A stretch of DNA of 46,276 nucleotides from an uncultured Clostridia bacterium (GTDB lineage Bacteria > Bacillota > Clostridia > Christensenellales > Borkfalkiaceae), in contig CALVHO010000018.1 in NCBI GenBank assembly GCA_944328445.1, positions 1 to 46,276 of the forward strand, in the 5' to 3' direction. Of the stretch, positions 9,122-18,127 are shown piece by piece. Below the pieces are notes generated by a model. The model had not been told where the DNA came from, ran no database searches, and worked only from the letters and a program-made list of their open reading frames with translations. Both the position numbers and the translations under genes were made by a program. Each line of letters opens with the position of its first letter. Position 1 is the first letter of the stretch.

Positions 9122-9732
9122 TGTTTGCGGTTGAATTCCGATTCGAGGATGTTTTTGTTCAGGTGCTTGACGATGGCGGCGATCAGGTCGAGCCTACATT
9201 CGAGCAGCAGGATCTTTTTGCCGACGGCCGTGCCCGTATAGATGTAGAAAAACTCCTTGCCCTCGCCCGCTTCCTCGTTGGGCGTAAGCACGTCCTCGCG
9301 GTTTTCGGGTGAGGCTTTGAGTTTTTTGTAAGACTCCGAGCCGTAGCGGCCGATCTTGATGAACCTGTCCTCGCCGATGGTGTACAGGTGTTTGCGCTTG
9401 CGCTGGTGCAGCACTTTGGAGATGCGCAGATCGCCCGAAACGTAGGTATAGTCGTAACTGACGTAAAAGGCGTGGCGCTTTTTCAGGAACACGACGGCGC
9501 AGACGATCATCAGGATGCCCACCGCAAGCCAGACGAGGGTGGGAATGAGGAACTCCTTGCTCGTGATGGATACCTGCTCCGGGTCATTGAAACTGATCAT
9601 ATAACACATGAACAAAGCCATGACCGCAAAGACGATGCTCAGCGCGCCGAACACCGTAAAGACGACGAACATGCGCTTGGCGGGGCGTTCGTTGCGCAGC
9701 GATACGCTCTCTTCGTAGAAAATATCCTGCAT
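9118..9732 (-). CDS. Unrecognised membrane protein with two N-terminal helices
   Basis: I do not recognise the family of this 204-residue protein. It has a short charged start, a helix at about residues 22-48, a second helix at about residues 66-86, and then about 115 mostly soluble residues. These begin with a short basic stretch (KKRH), then alternating beta-type segments rich in Tyr, Lys and Arg. There is no signal peptide cleavage motif and no cysteine pair or metal motif. The start is supported by GGGAG six to seven bases upstream. It lies 15 bp after carB::dapF and overlaps the desulfurase start by four bases, so it is probably cotranscribed with both. The soluble part resembles PH-like domains of small Clostridial membrane proteins, but that is inference only. 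Confidence 0.75.
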   Translation of the reverse strand: MQDIFYEESVSLRNERPAKRMFVVFTVFGALSIVFAVMALFMCYMISFNDPEQVSITSKEFLIPTLVWLAVGILMIVCAVVFLKKRHAFYVSYDYTYVSGDLRISKVLHQRKRKHLYTIGEDRFIKIGRYGSESYKKLKASPENREDVLTPNEEAGEGKEFFYIYTGTAVGKKILLLECRLDLIAAIVKHLNKNILESEFNRKQ

Positions 9733-9747
9733 GGTCCACTCCCGCGG

Positions 9748-12700
9748 TCAGAACTCGACGGTGCCTTCAAAGACCTGCTTCACGCTGCCCGTCAGGCGCA
9801 CGGAACCGTCCGAACCGTAGCGCACGATGAGGTCTCCTCCGCGCACTTTGACGGTGATGTCCTCGTCCGCCGCGCAGTAGCCGTTGAGCACGGCCGCCAC
9901 CACCGAGGCCGCAGCCCCCGTGCCGCAGGCGAGCGTTTCGCCGTTGCCGCGCTCCCACACGCGCATTTTCAGCGTTTTGCCGTTGACCACGCGCACGAAC
10001 TCCGCGTTGATGCGCTGCGGGAAGCAGGGCGCGTTTTCAAAGGCGGGGCCGAGATTGGGGACATCGACGGCGTCCACCTTGTCGCAGAACACGACGCAGT
10101 GCGGGTTGCCGACGTTGACGAGCGTCACGGCGTATTCCTTGCCCTGCACCGCGATCTTGCGGCCGACGACGGTATCCCCTTCCAGCGTGGACGGGATGGC
10201 GGAGCCTTCGAGCACGGCCTTACCCATGTCGACGCTGACCGAACCCACCTTTCCGCCGAAGGTGTAGAGGGTGAGCTCCTTCACGCCGCTGAGCGTTTCG
10301 ATGGTGATGTGCTTATCCTTGACGAAGCCGTTGTCGAAGAGGTATTTGGCCACGCAGCGGATGGAGTTACCCGCCATGGCGCCCTCGCTGCCGTCCTTGT
10401 TGAAAATGCGCATCTTCGCGTCGGCCACGTCCGACCTCTCGATGAGGGTGATGCCGTCGCCGCCGATGCCGTAGTGCCTGTCCACAAAGTTGATGGCCAA
10501 CGATTCGGGACAGGTGATCTTGCCGTCCATGTTGTCAAAGAAGATGTAGTCGTTGCCGCAGCTCTGCATCTTCACGAATTTGAGCTTGGTGCGCTCGGTG
10601 CGCAGGCGGTTGATGTCGACAAGCTCGGTGTTGTCCTCGTTGAAGCGGCTGGCAATGATGTCGGCCAGGGCGTTGGCGGTATCCAGCGAGGTCAGAACGG
10701 TGATGCCGAGCAGGATGGCGTGGTGGTGCATGCGGATATAGTCGTTGATGGAATCCATATCCGTCTTGCCCGTGTAGACGATGTAGTCGATCTTGCCCTC
10801 GTCCATCAGTTGCAGGATCTGTCCGCTCTGGGAGACGCGGTCGACGTCGGTCACGTCGATGCCGAGGGTGCGGATGGTCTCCGCCGTGCCCTTGGTGGCG
10901 TAGATGTGCAGGCCGAGGTCGCTGAACTTTTTGGCAAGGCCCAGGATCTCGAATTTGTCCTGGTCGTTGACGGTGAAGTACACGCCCACTTCACGCTCTT
11001 TGCTCGGGTGGCAGAGCTTGAAGCCCGCCGAAACGAGGCCTTTGAACAGCGCCTCCTCGATGGTCTTGCCGATGCCGAGCACTTCGCCCGTCGACTTCAT
11101 TTCGGGCCCGAGCTGGGAGTTGACGTCGTTCAGCTTTTCATAGGAGAACACGGGCACCTTGACGGCCACGTACGGCGAGGACTTGTACAGCCCCGTGCCG
11201 TAGCCGAGCTTTTTGAGCTTGGCGCCGACGATGATCTTAGTCGCCAGCTCCACCATGGGCACGCCCGTCACCTTGGAGATGTACGGGATGGTGCGCGAGG
11301 CGCGCGGGTTGACCTCGATGACGTACAGTTCGTTGCGGTAGACGAGGAACTGGATATTGACCAGGCCCTTGGTTTTGAGCGAGAGCGCCAGCTGCGTGGA
11401 GCATTCGACGATCCTGTCCAGCATGATGTCGCTGAGGTTGTACGGCGGGTAGACGGCGATGGAGTCGCCGCTGTGCACGCCCGCGCGCTCGATGTGCTGC
11501 ATGATGCCGGGGATGAGCACGTCGGTGCCGTCGCTGATGACGTCCACTTCCAGCTCCTGTCCCATCAGGTACTTGTCGCAGAGCACGGGGTTTTCGATGT
11601 GCTGCGCCAAGATGACGTCCATGTAGCGGGAGATGTCGTTGGGGGTGAAGGCGATGGTCATGTTCTGCCCGCCGATGACGTACGAGGGGCGCAGCAGCAC
11701 GGGATAGCCGAGCTTTTCGGCCGCCGAGAGCGCCTCTTCCTTGGTCATGACGGTCAGGCCCTTCGGGCGGCGGATGCCGAACCGCTCCAACAGCTCGTCG
11801 AAGCGCTCGCGGTCTTCGGCCATGTCGACGCTGTCGGCCGAGGTGCCGAGGATGCGGACCCCCTTCTTGTCGAGGTAGTTGCACAGTTTGATGGCCGTCT
11901 GCCCGCCGAAGGTGATGACGACGCCGTACGGCTTTTCCTTGTCGATGACGTTCTGCACGTCCTCGGGGGTGAGCGGCTCGAAGTACAGCCTGTCGGCCGT
12001 GTCGAAGTCGGTGGAGACCGTTTCGGGGTTGTTGTTGATGATGATCACTTCGTAGCCGAGCTCTTTGAGCGTCCACACGCAGTGCACGGACGAATAGTCG
12101 AACTCGATGCCCTGCCCGATGCGGATGGGGCCCGAGCCGATGACGATGATGCGCTTTTTCTTGCTCTCGCGGATGAAGGGCGTCGCCTCGTCGTGGCTGT
12201 ACTCGTCGTACGTGGAGTAGAAATACGGCGTGGCGGCGGCGAACTCGGCCGCGCAGGTATCCACCATCTTGTAGACGGCCTTCCTGTGGTACGGGATCTT
12301 CTGCCCCGCGATGCGTTCCAGCTCCTTGTCGGGATAGCCGAGGCGCTTGCCCTCGTCGTAGAGGGCGCGGGTCAGTTTTTCGCTTTGCAGGCGCGCCTCG
12401 AATTTGACGAGGTTTTCCAGCTTGTGCAGGAACCAGCGGTCGATCTTGGTCAGCTCGAAGATCTCGTCGATGGAAATGCCCGCCTTGATGGCCGCGAACA
12501 CCGTGAACAGGCGCTCGTCGGAGAGCTTTTTCAGCTCTTCGCGCAGGTCCTTCCCCGCGTATTTGTCGAGGTTGAGCGAGGACAGGGAGATCTCGGCGCC
12601 GCGCACGGCCTTCATGATGGCCATTTCAAAGGAGGTGCCGATGGACATGACCTCGCCCGTCGCCTTCATGCGCGTGCCCAGTTCGCGCTTGGCGTAGAGA

Positions 12701-13794
12701 AATTTGTCGAACGGCCACTTGGGGAGTTTGACGACGACGTAGTCGATGGCGGGTTCAAAGCAGGCGTACGTTTCGCCCGTGACGTCGTTTTTGATCTCGT
12801 CGAGGGTGTAGCCCAAAGCGATCTTGCTGGCCACCTTGGCGATGGGGAAGCCCGTCGCCTTGGAGGCGAGCGCCGAGGAGCGCGAGACGCGCGGGTTCAC
12901 TTCGATGACGGCGTAGTCGAAGGAGTTGGGATCGAGCGCGAACTGGCAGTTGCAGCCGCCCTCGATGCCAAGCTCGGTGATGATCTTCAACGAGGCGCTG
13001 CGCAGCATCTGGTATTCCTTGTCGGACAAGGTGACGGCGGGCGCGATGACGATGGAGTCGCCCGTGTGGATGCCGACGGGGTCGAAGTTTTCCATCGAAC
13101 AGACGGTGATGACGTTGCCCGCGCCGTCGCGCAGCACTTCAAACTCGATCTCCTTCCAGCCGTAGATGTATTTTTCGACCAGCACCTGGGTGATGGGCGA
13201 GAGCATGAGGCCGTTGTGCGAGACCGAGCGCAGCTCCTCCTCGTTGAAGGCGACACCGCCGCCCGCGCCGCCGAGGGTAAAGGCGGGGCGGATGATGACG
13301 GGGTAGCCGATCTTGTTCGCGACCGCAACGCATTCGTCCACCGTATACGCGATGTCCGAAGGCACCACGGGCTGGCCGATCTTCTGCATGGTCTCTTTGA
13401 ACAGTTCGCGGTCCTCGGCGCGGTCGATAGCGTCCACCTTGGTGCCGATGAGCTTGACCCCCCACTTGTCGAGGAAGCCCTCTTTGGCGAGCTGGCAGCC
13501 GATGGTCAGGCCGGTCTGCCCGCCCAGCGAGGCGAGCAGGCTGTCGGGCCGCTCCTTGATGATGATGCGCTTGATCGATTCGAGGGTGAGCGGTTCGAGG
13601 TAGATCTCGTCCGCGAGCGCCTTGTCGGTCATGATGGTGGCGGGGTTGGAGTTGCAAAGGACGACGTTCACGCCCGCGTCTTTGAGCACGCGGCAGGCCT
13701 GCGCGCCCGCGTAGTCGAATTCCGCCGCCTGGCCGATGACGATCGGGCCGGAGCCGATCACGAGAACTTTTTTGATTTCGCTCTTTTTAGGCAT
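9748..13794 (-). CDS. carB-dapF: Carbamoyl phosphate synthase large subunit fused to diaminopimelate epimerase (CarB-DapF)
   Basis: A single 1348-codon frame. Residues 1 to about 1065 form a complete CarB: the N-terminal ATP-grasp half (KKVLVIGSGPIVIGQAAEFD), the second ATP-grasp half (KKRIIVIGSGPIRIGQGIEF) and a C-terminal MGS-like allosteric domain. After a very short hydrophilic junction, residues from about 1069 to the end form a complete DapF: KFVKMQSCGNDYIFFDN, the first active-site cysteine in GNSIRCVA (about 1147), NPHCVVF, ERGNGET and the second cysteine in ACGTGAA (about 1290). CarB makes carbamoyl phosphate for arginine and pyrimidines; DapF interconverts LL- and meso-diaminopimelate for lysine and peptidoglycan. 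Both catalytic sets look intact. No stop codon and no obvious ribosome binding site lies at the junction. The start overlaps the carA stop by eight bases (ATGCCTAA). The product assignments are secure; that the fusion is biological rather than an assembly artefact is very likely but unproven. Confidence 0.93.
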   Translation of the reverse strand: MPKKSEIKKVLVIGSGPIVIGQAAEFDYAGAQACRVLKDAGVNVVLCNSNPATIMTDKALADEIYLEPLTLESIKRIIIKERPDSLLASLGGQTGLTIGCQLAKEGFLDKWGVKLIGTKVDAIDRAEDRELFKETMQKIGQPVVPSDIAYTVDECVAVANKIGYPVIIRPAFTLGGAGGGVAFNEEELRSVSHNGLMLSPITQVLVEKYIYGWKEIEFEVLRDGAGNVITVCSMENFDPVGIHTGDSIVIAPAVTLSDKEYQMLRSASLKIITELGIEGGCNCQFALDPNSFDYAVIEVNPRVSRSSALASKATGFPIAKVASKIALGYTLDEIKNDVTGETYACFEPAIDYVVVKLPKWPFDKFLYAKRELGTRMKATGEVMSIGTSFEMAIMKAVRGAEISLSSLNLDKYAGKDLREELKKLSDERLFTVFAAIKAGISIDEIFELTKIDRWFLHKLENLVKFEARLQSEKLTRALYDEGKRLGYPDKELERIAGQKIPYHRKAVYKMVDTCAAEFAAATPYFYSTYDEYSHDEATPFIRESKKKRIIVIGSGPIRIGQGIEFDYSSVHCVWTLKELGYEVIIINNNPETVSTDFDTADRLYFEPLTPEDVQNVIDKEKPYGVVITFGGQTAIKLCNYLDKKGVRILGTSADSVDMAEDRERFDELLERFGIRRPKGLTVMTKEEALSAAEKLGYPVLLRPSYVIGGQNMTIAFTPNDISRYMDVILAQHIENPVLCDKYLMGQELEVDVISDGTDVLIPGIMQHIERAGVHSGDSIAVYPPYNLSDIMLDRIVECSTQLALSLKTKGLVNIQFLVYRNELYVIEVNPRASRTIPYISKVTGVPMVELATKIIVGAKLKKLGYGTGLYKSSPYVAVKVPVFSYEKLNDVNSQLGPEMKSTGEVLGIGKTIEEALFKGLVSAGFKLCHPSKEREVGVYFTVNDQDKFEILGLAKKFSDLGLHIYATKGTAETIRTLGIDVTDVDRVSQSGQILQLMDEGKIDYIVYTGKTDMDSINDYIRMHHHAILLGITVLTSLDTANALADIIASRFNEDNTELVDINRLRTERTKLKFVKMQSCGNDYIFFDNMDGKITCPESLAINFVDRHYGIGGDGITLIERSDVADAKMRIFNKDGSEGAMAGNSIRCVAKYLFDNGFVKDKHITIETLSGVKELTLYTFGGKVGSVSVDMGKAVLEGSAIPSTLEGDTVVGRKIAVQGKEYAVTLVNVGNPHCVVFCDKVDAVDVPNLGPAFENAPCFPQRINAEFVRVVNGKTLKMRVWERGNGETLACGTGAAASVVAAVLNGYCAADEDITVKVRGGDLIVRYGSDGSVRLTGSVKQVFEGTVEF

Positions 13795-14866
13795 GTTTTT
13801 TTCCTCCGTCGATCATGGCCATGAATTTGTCGAACAGGTCGCGCGCGTCCAGCGGGCCCGCGCAGGCTTCGGGGTGGAACTGCACGGTGAAGGCGTTCAC
13901 CTGCGGGTATTCGACACCTTCGCAGGTGCCGTCGTTGGCGTTGACGAAGCTGAGTTCCCCCGCGCCGCGGATGGAGTCCGCCAGCACCTCGTAGCCGTGG
14001 TTCTGGCTGGAAATGTAGACGGTGCCCGTTTTCAGCTCCTTGACGGGCTGGTTGCCGCCGCGGTGGCCATACTTCATCTTTTTGGTCTTGCCGCCCATGG
14101 CCAGCGCAAAGAGCTGGTGGCCGAGGCAGATGCCGAAAACGGGCAGCTTGCCCGCGATCTTGCGGATGTTTTCGATGATCTCCGTGTTTTCGGCGGGGTC
14201 GCCGGGGCCGTTGGTGAGCATGAGCCCGCCGGGGTGCAGGGCCAGGATCTGCTCGGCCGTGTACCACGAGGGCACGCGGATGACGCGGCAGCCGCGCCGC
14301 ACGAGCTCGCGCACGATGTTTTCCTTGGCGCCGAAGTCCCAGAGCACGACGGTGCGCTTAGCCTTTTCGTCGCCGTAGTACATCTCCTTGGCACAGGTCA
14401 CGTTTTTGACGGCGTCACGGATGGCAAAGCGGCCGATGGCGGCCACGTCCTCCACCGGGCGGGAAGAGATGACCGCGTTCATGACGCCCGCCTCGCGCAC
14501 CGTTTTGGTCAGTTCGCGGGTGTCGATGCCGTAGATGCCGACGACGCCCTGTTCTTTGAGGTAGTCGTCGATCCTCTGCTCGCAGCGGAAATTGGAAGGC
14601 TGCTCGCAGTATTCGCGCACGATGTAGCCCGAAAGGTAGGGCTTGCGGCTCTCGCGGTCGGATAAGATCATGCCGTAGTTCCCGATGAGCGGGAAGGTCT
14701 GGATGACGATCTGGCCGTAATAGCTCGGGTCCGTGAGCGTCTCGATGTAGCCCGTAATGCCCGTGGTGAACACGAGCTCGCCGAGCACGTCGCCCGCGGC
14801 GCCGAAGCGCTTGCCTTCAAATACGCGACCGTTCTGCAAGGTCAGATACACTCTTTCTTCCTTCAT
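13787..14866 (-). CDS. carA: Carbamoyl phosphate synthase small (glutaminase) subunit
   Basis: This 359-residue protein has the family's usual length. The N-terminal CPSase small-chain domain begins VYLTLQNGRVFEGKRFG. The C-terminal class I glutamine amidotransferase has its nucleophilic cysteine in GICLGHQL (about residue 247) and the His-Glu pair in FHPEACAGP (about residue 330). It releases ammonia from glutamine and channels it to CarB, the next gene. Translational coupling is likely, since the carB ATG lies within the last codons of carA. It is 38 bp downstream of argF, which places this carbamoyl phosphate synthase in an arginine context. I saw no PyrR-type attenuator ahead of it. Confidence 0.97.
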   Translation of the reverse strand: MKEERVYLTLQNGRVFEGKRFGAAGDVLGELVFTTGITGYIETLTDPSYYGQIVIQTFPLIGNYGMILSDRESRKPYLSGYIVREYCEQPSNFRCEQRIDDYLKEQGVVGIYGIDTRELTKTVREAGVMNAVISSRPVEDVAAIGRFAIRDAVKNVTCAKEMYYGDEKAKRTVVLWDFGAKENIVRELVRRGCRVIRVPSWYTAEQILALHPGGLMLTNGPGDPAENTEIIENIRKIAGKLPVFGICLGHQLFALAMGGKTKKMKYGHRGGNQPVKELKTGTVYISSQNHGYEVLADSIRGAGELSFVNANDGTCEGVEYPQVNAFTVQFHPEACAGPLDARDLFDKFMAMIDGGKKHA

Positions 14867-14904
14867 ATGAACCCCGTAGAAAATGATTTATTGGTGGATT
14901 GCCG

Positions 14905-15807
14905 TCATTTGAGAAGTTTTACCAGCACCGCTTTTTGCGCGTGCAGCCTGTTTTCCGCCTCGTCGAAGATCTCGCCCGCGTGCGCCTCGAACACCTCCTC
15001 GGTGATCTCCTCGCCGCGGTGTGCGGGCAGGCAGTGCAGCACCATCGCGTCGGGCTTGGCGCAGGCCATCACCGCCGCGTCCACGCAGTAGCCGCGGAAG
15101 GCCTTTTCGCGCACCGCCTTTTCCCCTTCCTGCCCCATCGACGCCCACACGTCGGTGTAGACGACGTCCGCGCCCGCCGCGGCGGCCGCGATGTCGTCGG
15201 TGACGAGCAGCTTGCCCTCTTTTTCCGCCCACGCGCAGATGTCCGCGTCGGGGCGGTACCCTTCGGGGCAGGCCACGGCCACTTCCATGCCCATCTTGAT
15301 GCCGCCGACGATGAGGGAGTTGGCCATGTTGTTGCCGTCTCCGATGAAGCACAGTTTGAGGCCCTTGAAGCTGCCCTTGTATTCGCGGACGGTCATCAGG
15401 TCGGCCAGCACCTGGCAGGGATGGCAGTAATCGGTCAGCCCGTTGATGACGGGGATGGAGCCGTATTCGGCCAGTTCCTCCACGTCGGACTGCTTGAAGG
15501 TGCGGATCATGATGCCGTCGAGGTAGCGCGAGAGCACGCGCACCGTGTCCTTGATGGGCTCGCCGCGGCCGAGCTGCAAGTCGTTGCCGGACAGGAACAG
15601 GGCGTTGCCGCCGAGCTCGTTCATGCCCACTTCAAAACTGACGCGGGTACGGGTGGACGATTTGGTGAAGATCATGCCCAGCTGTTTCCCCTGCAAGTGG
15701 CGGTGGGCGATGTGGTTCTTGCGCTCGTATTTGAGCTGGTCGGCAAGGTTGAGAATGCTCATGATCTCTTCGGAAGAGAGATCGGACAGCTTCAAAAGAT
15801 GTTTCAT
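14905..15807 (-). CDS. argF: Ornithine carbamoyltransferase
   Basis: This 300-residue enzyme joins carbamoyl phosphate to ornithine, giving citrulline. The carbamoyl phosphate-binding motif SSTRTRVSFE (about residue 51) and the ornithine-side motif HCLPAHRG (about residue 257) are both present. HCLPA distinguishes it from aspartate carbamoyltransferase. It begins MKHLLKLSDLSSEEI, typical of the bacterial anabolic enzyme. The ATG overlaps the argD stop by four bases (ATGA), and carA follows 38 bp later, so the enzyme that uses carbamoyl phosphate and the one that makes it are cotranscribed. A catabolic role (ArcB) is unlikely, since no arcA or arcC is near. Confidence 0.95.
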   Translation of the reverse strand: MKHLLKLSDLSSEEIMSILNLADQLKYERKNHIAHRHLQGKQLGMIFTKSSTRTRVSFEVGMNELGGNALFLSGNDLQLGRGEPIKDTVRVLSRYLDGIMIRTFKQSDVEELAEYGSIPVINGLTDYCHPCQVLADLMTVREYKGSFKGLKLCFIGDGNNMANSLIVGGIKMGMEVAVACPEGYRPDADICAWAEKEGKLLVTDDIAAAAAGADVVYTDVWASMGQEGEKAVREKAFRGYCVDAAVMACAKPDAMVLHCLPAHRGEEITEEVFEAHAGEIFDEAENRLHAQKAVLVKLLK

Positions 15808-16970
15808 TGGGCGAGTACCTCATTCAAAATATTCAGACCGAGATCCATTTCGTCTTTGCGGATGGTCAGCGGCGGCAGCAGCCGCACTTTGCTCTTGGCG
15901 GTGAGCACGAGCAGCCCGCGGGCCAGGCAGGCCTCGGCGACGGCGCGCGCGTCCTTTTCCACCGTGAGGCCGATCATCAGGCCCAGGCCGCTGACCTCGT
16001 TCACGCCGCGGATGCGGCCGAGGTGGGTGCGCAGGTAGGCGCTTTTGCCCTGCACTTCGAGCAAAAGCTCCTTCGTGATGCGCGAAAGGATGCTCACGGC
16101 GCCCGCGCAGGCGACGGGGTTGCCGCCGAAGGTGGAGCCGTGGTCCCCCGCCGAAAAGACGGAGCCGCAGCGGCCGAAGAGCATGGTGGCGCCCAGCGGC
16201 AGCCCGCCGCCCAGGCCCTTGGCGGTGGTGACAATGTCGGGCTCGATGCCGTACTGCTCGTAGGCGTACAGCGTGCCCGTGCGGCCGTTGCCCGTCTGCA
16301 CCTCGTCGACGACGAGCAGGATATCATGCTCGCGGCAGAATGCGGCGATCTTTTTCACGTCGTCCTTGTCCAGCGCGCGCACGCCGCCCTCGCCCTGCAC
16401 GAGTTCGAGCATGACGGCGCAGGTCTGCCCGCCGCATTTGGCGCGCACGCCTTCATACGTCGGCGCGGCGTAGTCGAAGCCCTCCAAAAAGGGCATGAAA
16501 TAGCGGTGCATGGCGTCCTGGCCCGTGGCCGAAAGGGTGGCCATCGTGCGGCCGTGAAAGGAGTTTTGCAGCGTGACGATGCGGAAACGCCCGCCGCCGT
16601 ATTTGTCGAAGGAATACTTGCGCGCCGCCTTGATGGCGCATTCGTTGGCCTCCGCCCCCGAATTGGAGAAAAAGACCTTGTCCGCGCCCGTCCTCCCGCA
16701 CAGGAGCTTGGCGAGCCCGATCTGCGGGGCGGTGTAATAGAGGTTGCTCGCGTGCTGGATGCAGCCGAGCTGCGCCGTGACCGCCTCCTTCCACGCCGCG
16801 TCGTTGACGCCGAACACGTTGACGGCGATGCCGCTGCCGAAGTCGACGTACTTTTTGCCGTCCTCGCCGTACAGGGTCGCCCCCTCGCCGCCCACCAGCA
16901 CCACGGGGAAGCGGTTATACGTGCCCGCGATGTATTGCCTGTCTTCCTTCTGCCAGTTTTCCAAACTCAT
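15804..16970 (-). CDS. argD: Acetylornithine aminotransferase
   Basis: A 388-residue class III PLP aminotransferase that converts N-acetylglutamate semialdehyde to N-acetylornithine. The substrate and PLP-binding features of the family are visible: GKKYVDFGSGIAVN near the start, NSGAEANECAIKAARK, FHGRTMATLSATGQ, the VDEVQTGNGRTG strand, and the PLP lysine in TTAKGLGGGLPLG (about residue 249). I chose the ATG at 16970, preceded by AGGT at suitable spacing; the frame is open 24 codons further upstream, but those codons overlap the promoter. It is the first gene of the argD-argF-carA-carB::dapF unit. The enzyme may also act as succinyl-diaminopimelate aminotransferase, as some ArgD proteins do, which would be notable beside DapF. 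Confidence 0.95.
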   Translation of the reverse strand: MSLENWQKEDRQYIAGTYNRFPVVLVGGEGATLYGEDGKKYVDFGSGIAVNVFGVNDAAWKEAVTAQLGCIQHASNLYYTAPQIGLAKLLCGRTGADKVFFSNSGAEANECAIKAARKYSFDKYGGGRFRIVTLQNSFHGRTMATLSATGQDAMHRYFMPFLEGFDYAAPTYEGVRAKCGGQTCAVMLELVQGEGGVRALDKDDVKKIAAFCREHDILLVVDEVQTGNGRTGTLYAYEQYGIEPDIVTTAKGLGGGLPLGATMLFGRCGSVFSAGDHGSTFGGNPVACAGAVSILSRITKELLLEVQGKSAYLRTHLGRIRGVNEVSGLGLMIGLTVEKDARAVAEACLARGLLVLTAKSKVRLLPPLTIRKDEMDLGLNILNEVLAQ

Positions 16971-16989
16971 AAACGTACCTATTTTATCT

Positions 16990-17018
16990 ATTCTATCATA
17001 TACGGGCCGCAAATGCAA
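16990..17018 (-). promoter_or_regulatory. Sigma-A-type promoter for argD-argF-carA-carB::dapF
   Basis: On the minus strand TTGCAT (17013-17018) and TAGAAT (16990-16995) are separated by 17 bp, about 20 bp before the argD start. No clear ARG box lies next to it. The 150 bp between here and the argB terminator holds one copy of a dispersed GTTCA motif and otherwise nothing I can name. Confidence 0.65.
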
Positions 17019-17171
17019 ATCTTTGAAAGAACTTTGCCGCACTTTCCTGCCCGCGGGGCTGCCCGACCCCGCCCGGCCGCAAGCCCTCCCCGCCCGCGCG
17101 CCAGCGGGGCACGTTCACGGCGGAAAGCGGCGCAAACGCAGAGGCGCGGAAACGGTCGGCACGCGCGGCGC

Positions 17172-17202
17172 AAAAAAAGAGACCGATCGGGCGATCAGTC
17201 TC
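17172..17202 (-). terminator. Intrinsic terminator of argG-argC-argJ-argB
   Basis: Read on the minus strand, GAGACTGATCG and CGATCGGTCTC form an 11-bp stem with one G-T pair, followed directly by seven Ts. The argB stop codon lies inside the 5' arm. This separates the two arginine transcription units. Confidence 0.88.
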
Positions 17203-18067
17203 CGTTGACGAACATGGTGCCGATGCCGCGGTCGGACAACGTTTCCACGAGGATGGAATGCTCCACCCTTCCGTCGATGATGAATACCTTTTGCACGCCG
17301 CGGCGGATGGCCTCCTTGCAGCAGTCGATCTTGGGGATCATGCCGCCGGAGATGATGCCCTGCTTGACGAGCGAAGGGATGTCGCTTACGTAAATTTTTT
17401 CGATGAGGGTGGACTCGTCATCGCGGTCGCGAAGCACGCCCTTGGTGTCGGTCATGAGGATGAGGCTGGTGGCTTTGAGCGCGCCCGCGATGACGGCGGA
17501 GGCGGTGTCGGCATTGACGTTGTAGATATGGCCCTCGTCGTCGTATCCAACCGTGGAGACGACGGGGATATAGCCCGCGTCCAGCGCGTCGGTGATGACT
17601 TTGGTGTCCATATCCACGATCTTGCCGACGTAGCCGAGCTTTTCGCTCTCCTTGCAGCACTTCATCATGTGGCCGTCGATGCCGCAAAGGCCGAGGGCGC
17701 GGCCGCCGATGCTCTCCAAGAGGTTGACCAGCGATTTGTTGATCTTGCCCGCGAGCACCATGCGCACCACTTCGGCCGTCTCCTCGTCGGTATAGCGCAG
17801 GCCGTCGACAAAGACGGATTCCTTGCCCAGCTTTTTCAGCATTTCGGAGATCTCCGGCCCGCCGCCGTGCACGAGCACCACCTTCACGCCGATGAGGTTG
17901 AGGAGCACGATGTCGCGCATGACCGAAAGTTTCAGCTGCTCGTTGATCATGGCGTTGCCGCCGTATTTGACGACGACGATCTTGCCGTTGTAATCCTGGA
18001 TATGCGGCAGTGCCTCGCTCAGCACCTGCGCGCGGAATTTCTTTTCGTTGATCTCGTTGATGTCCAT
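17195..18067 (-). CDS. argB: Acetylglutamate kinase
   Basis: A 290-residue amino-acid kinase that phosphorylates N-acetylglutamate, the second step of the acetylated ornithine pathway. Visible motifs are KIVVVKYGGNAM (phosphate loop lysine and glycines, about residue 25), LVHGGGPEIS (substrate-binding glycines) and, near the C-terminus, the SGGMIPKIDCC segment. A moderately long N-terminal helix before the first strand is compatible with the arginine-inhibited hexameric type, which is an inference. The ATG at 18067 has GGAGG four bases from a GGAC spacer, while the alternative six codons upstream has no ribosome binding site. It is the last gene of its unit; the terminator starts within its stop region. 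Confidence 0.96.
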   Translation of the reverse strand: MDINEINEKKFRAQVLSEALPHIQDYNGKIVVVKYGGNAMINEQLKLSVMRDIVLLNLIGVKVVLVHGGGPEISEMLKKLGKESVFVDGLRYTDEETAEVVRMVLAGKINKSLVNLLESIGGRALGLCGIDGHMMKCCKESEKLGYVGKIVDMDTKVITDALDAGYIPVVSTVGYDDEGHIYNVNADTASAVIAGALKATSLILMTDTKGVLRDRDDESTLIEKIYVSDIPSLVKQGIISGGMIPKIDCCKEAIRRGVQKVFIIDGRVEHSILVETLSDRGIGTMFVNGD

Positions 18068-18127
18068 GTCCCCTCTCCCGTGCATGAATGTGCGTTCGTG
18101 GCGGAAAAAACGCCGCCCGCGGCCCGC

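Noticed and set aside
9748..10600. dapF as a separate gene downstream of carB
   Set aside because: No stop codon lies between the two coding parts, and no ribosome binding site precedes the internal GTG or ATG near 10,580, so a fusion is the simpler reading.
9388..13824. A 1478-codon open frame on the plus strand, opposite carB::dapF
   Set aside because: It is antisense to a complete, motif-rich gene, is His/Asp/Val-rich without any recognisable domain, and arises from the codon bias of GC-rich DNA. The same holds for the long plus-strand frames opposite mutS, miaB, argB, rny and nadE.
14867..14904. A pyrimidine-type attenuator or separate promoter ahead of carA
   Set aside because: The 38-bp gap is too short and contains no hairpin or promoter; carA is most simply read with argD-argF.
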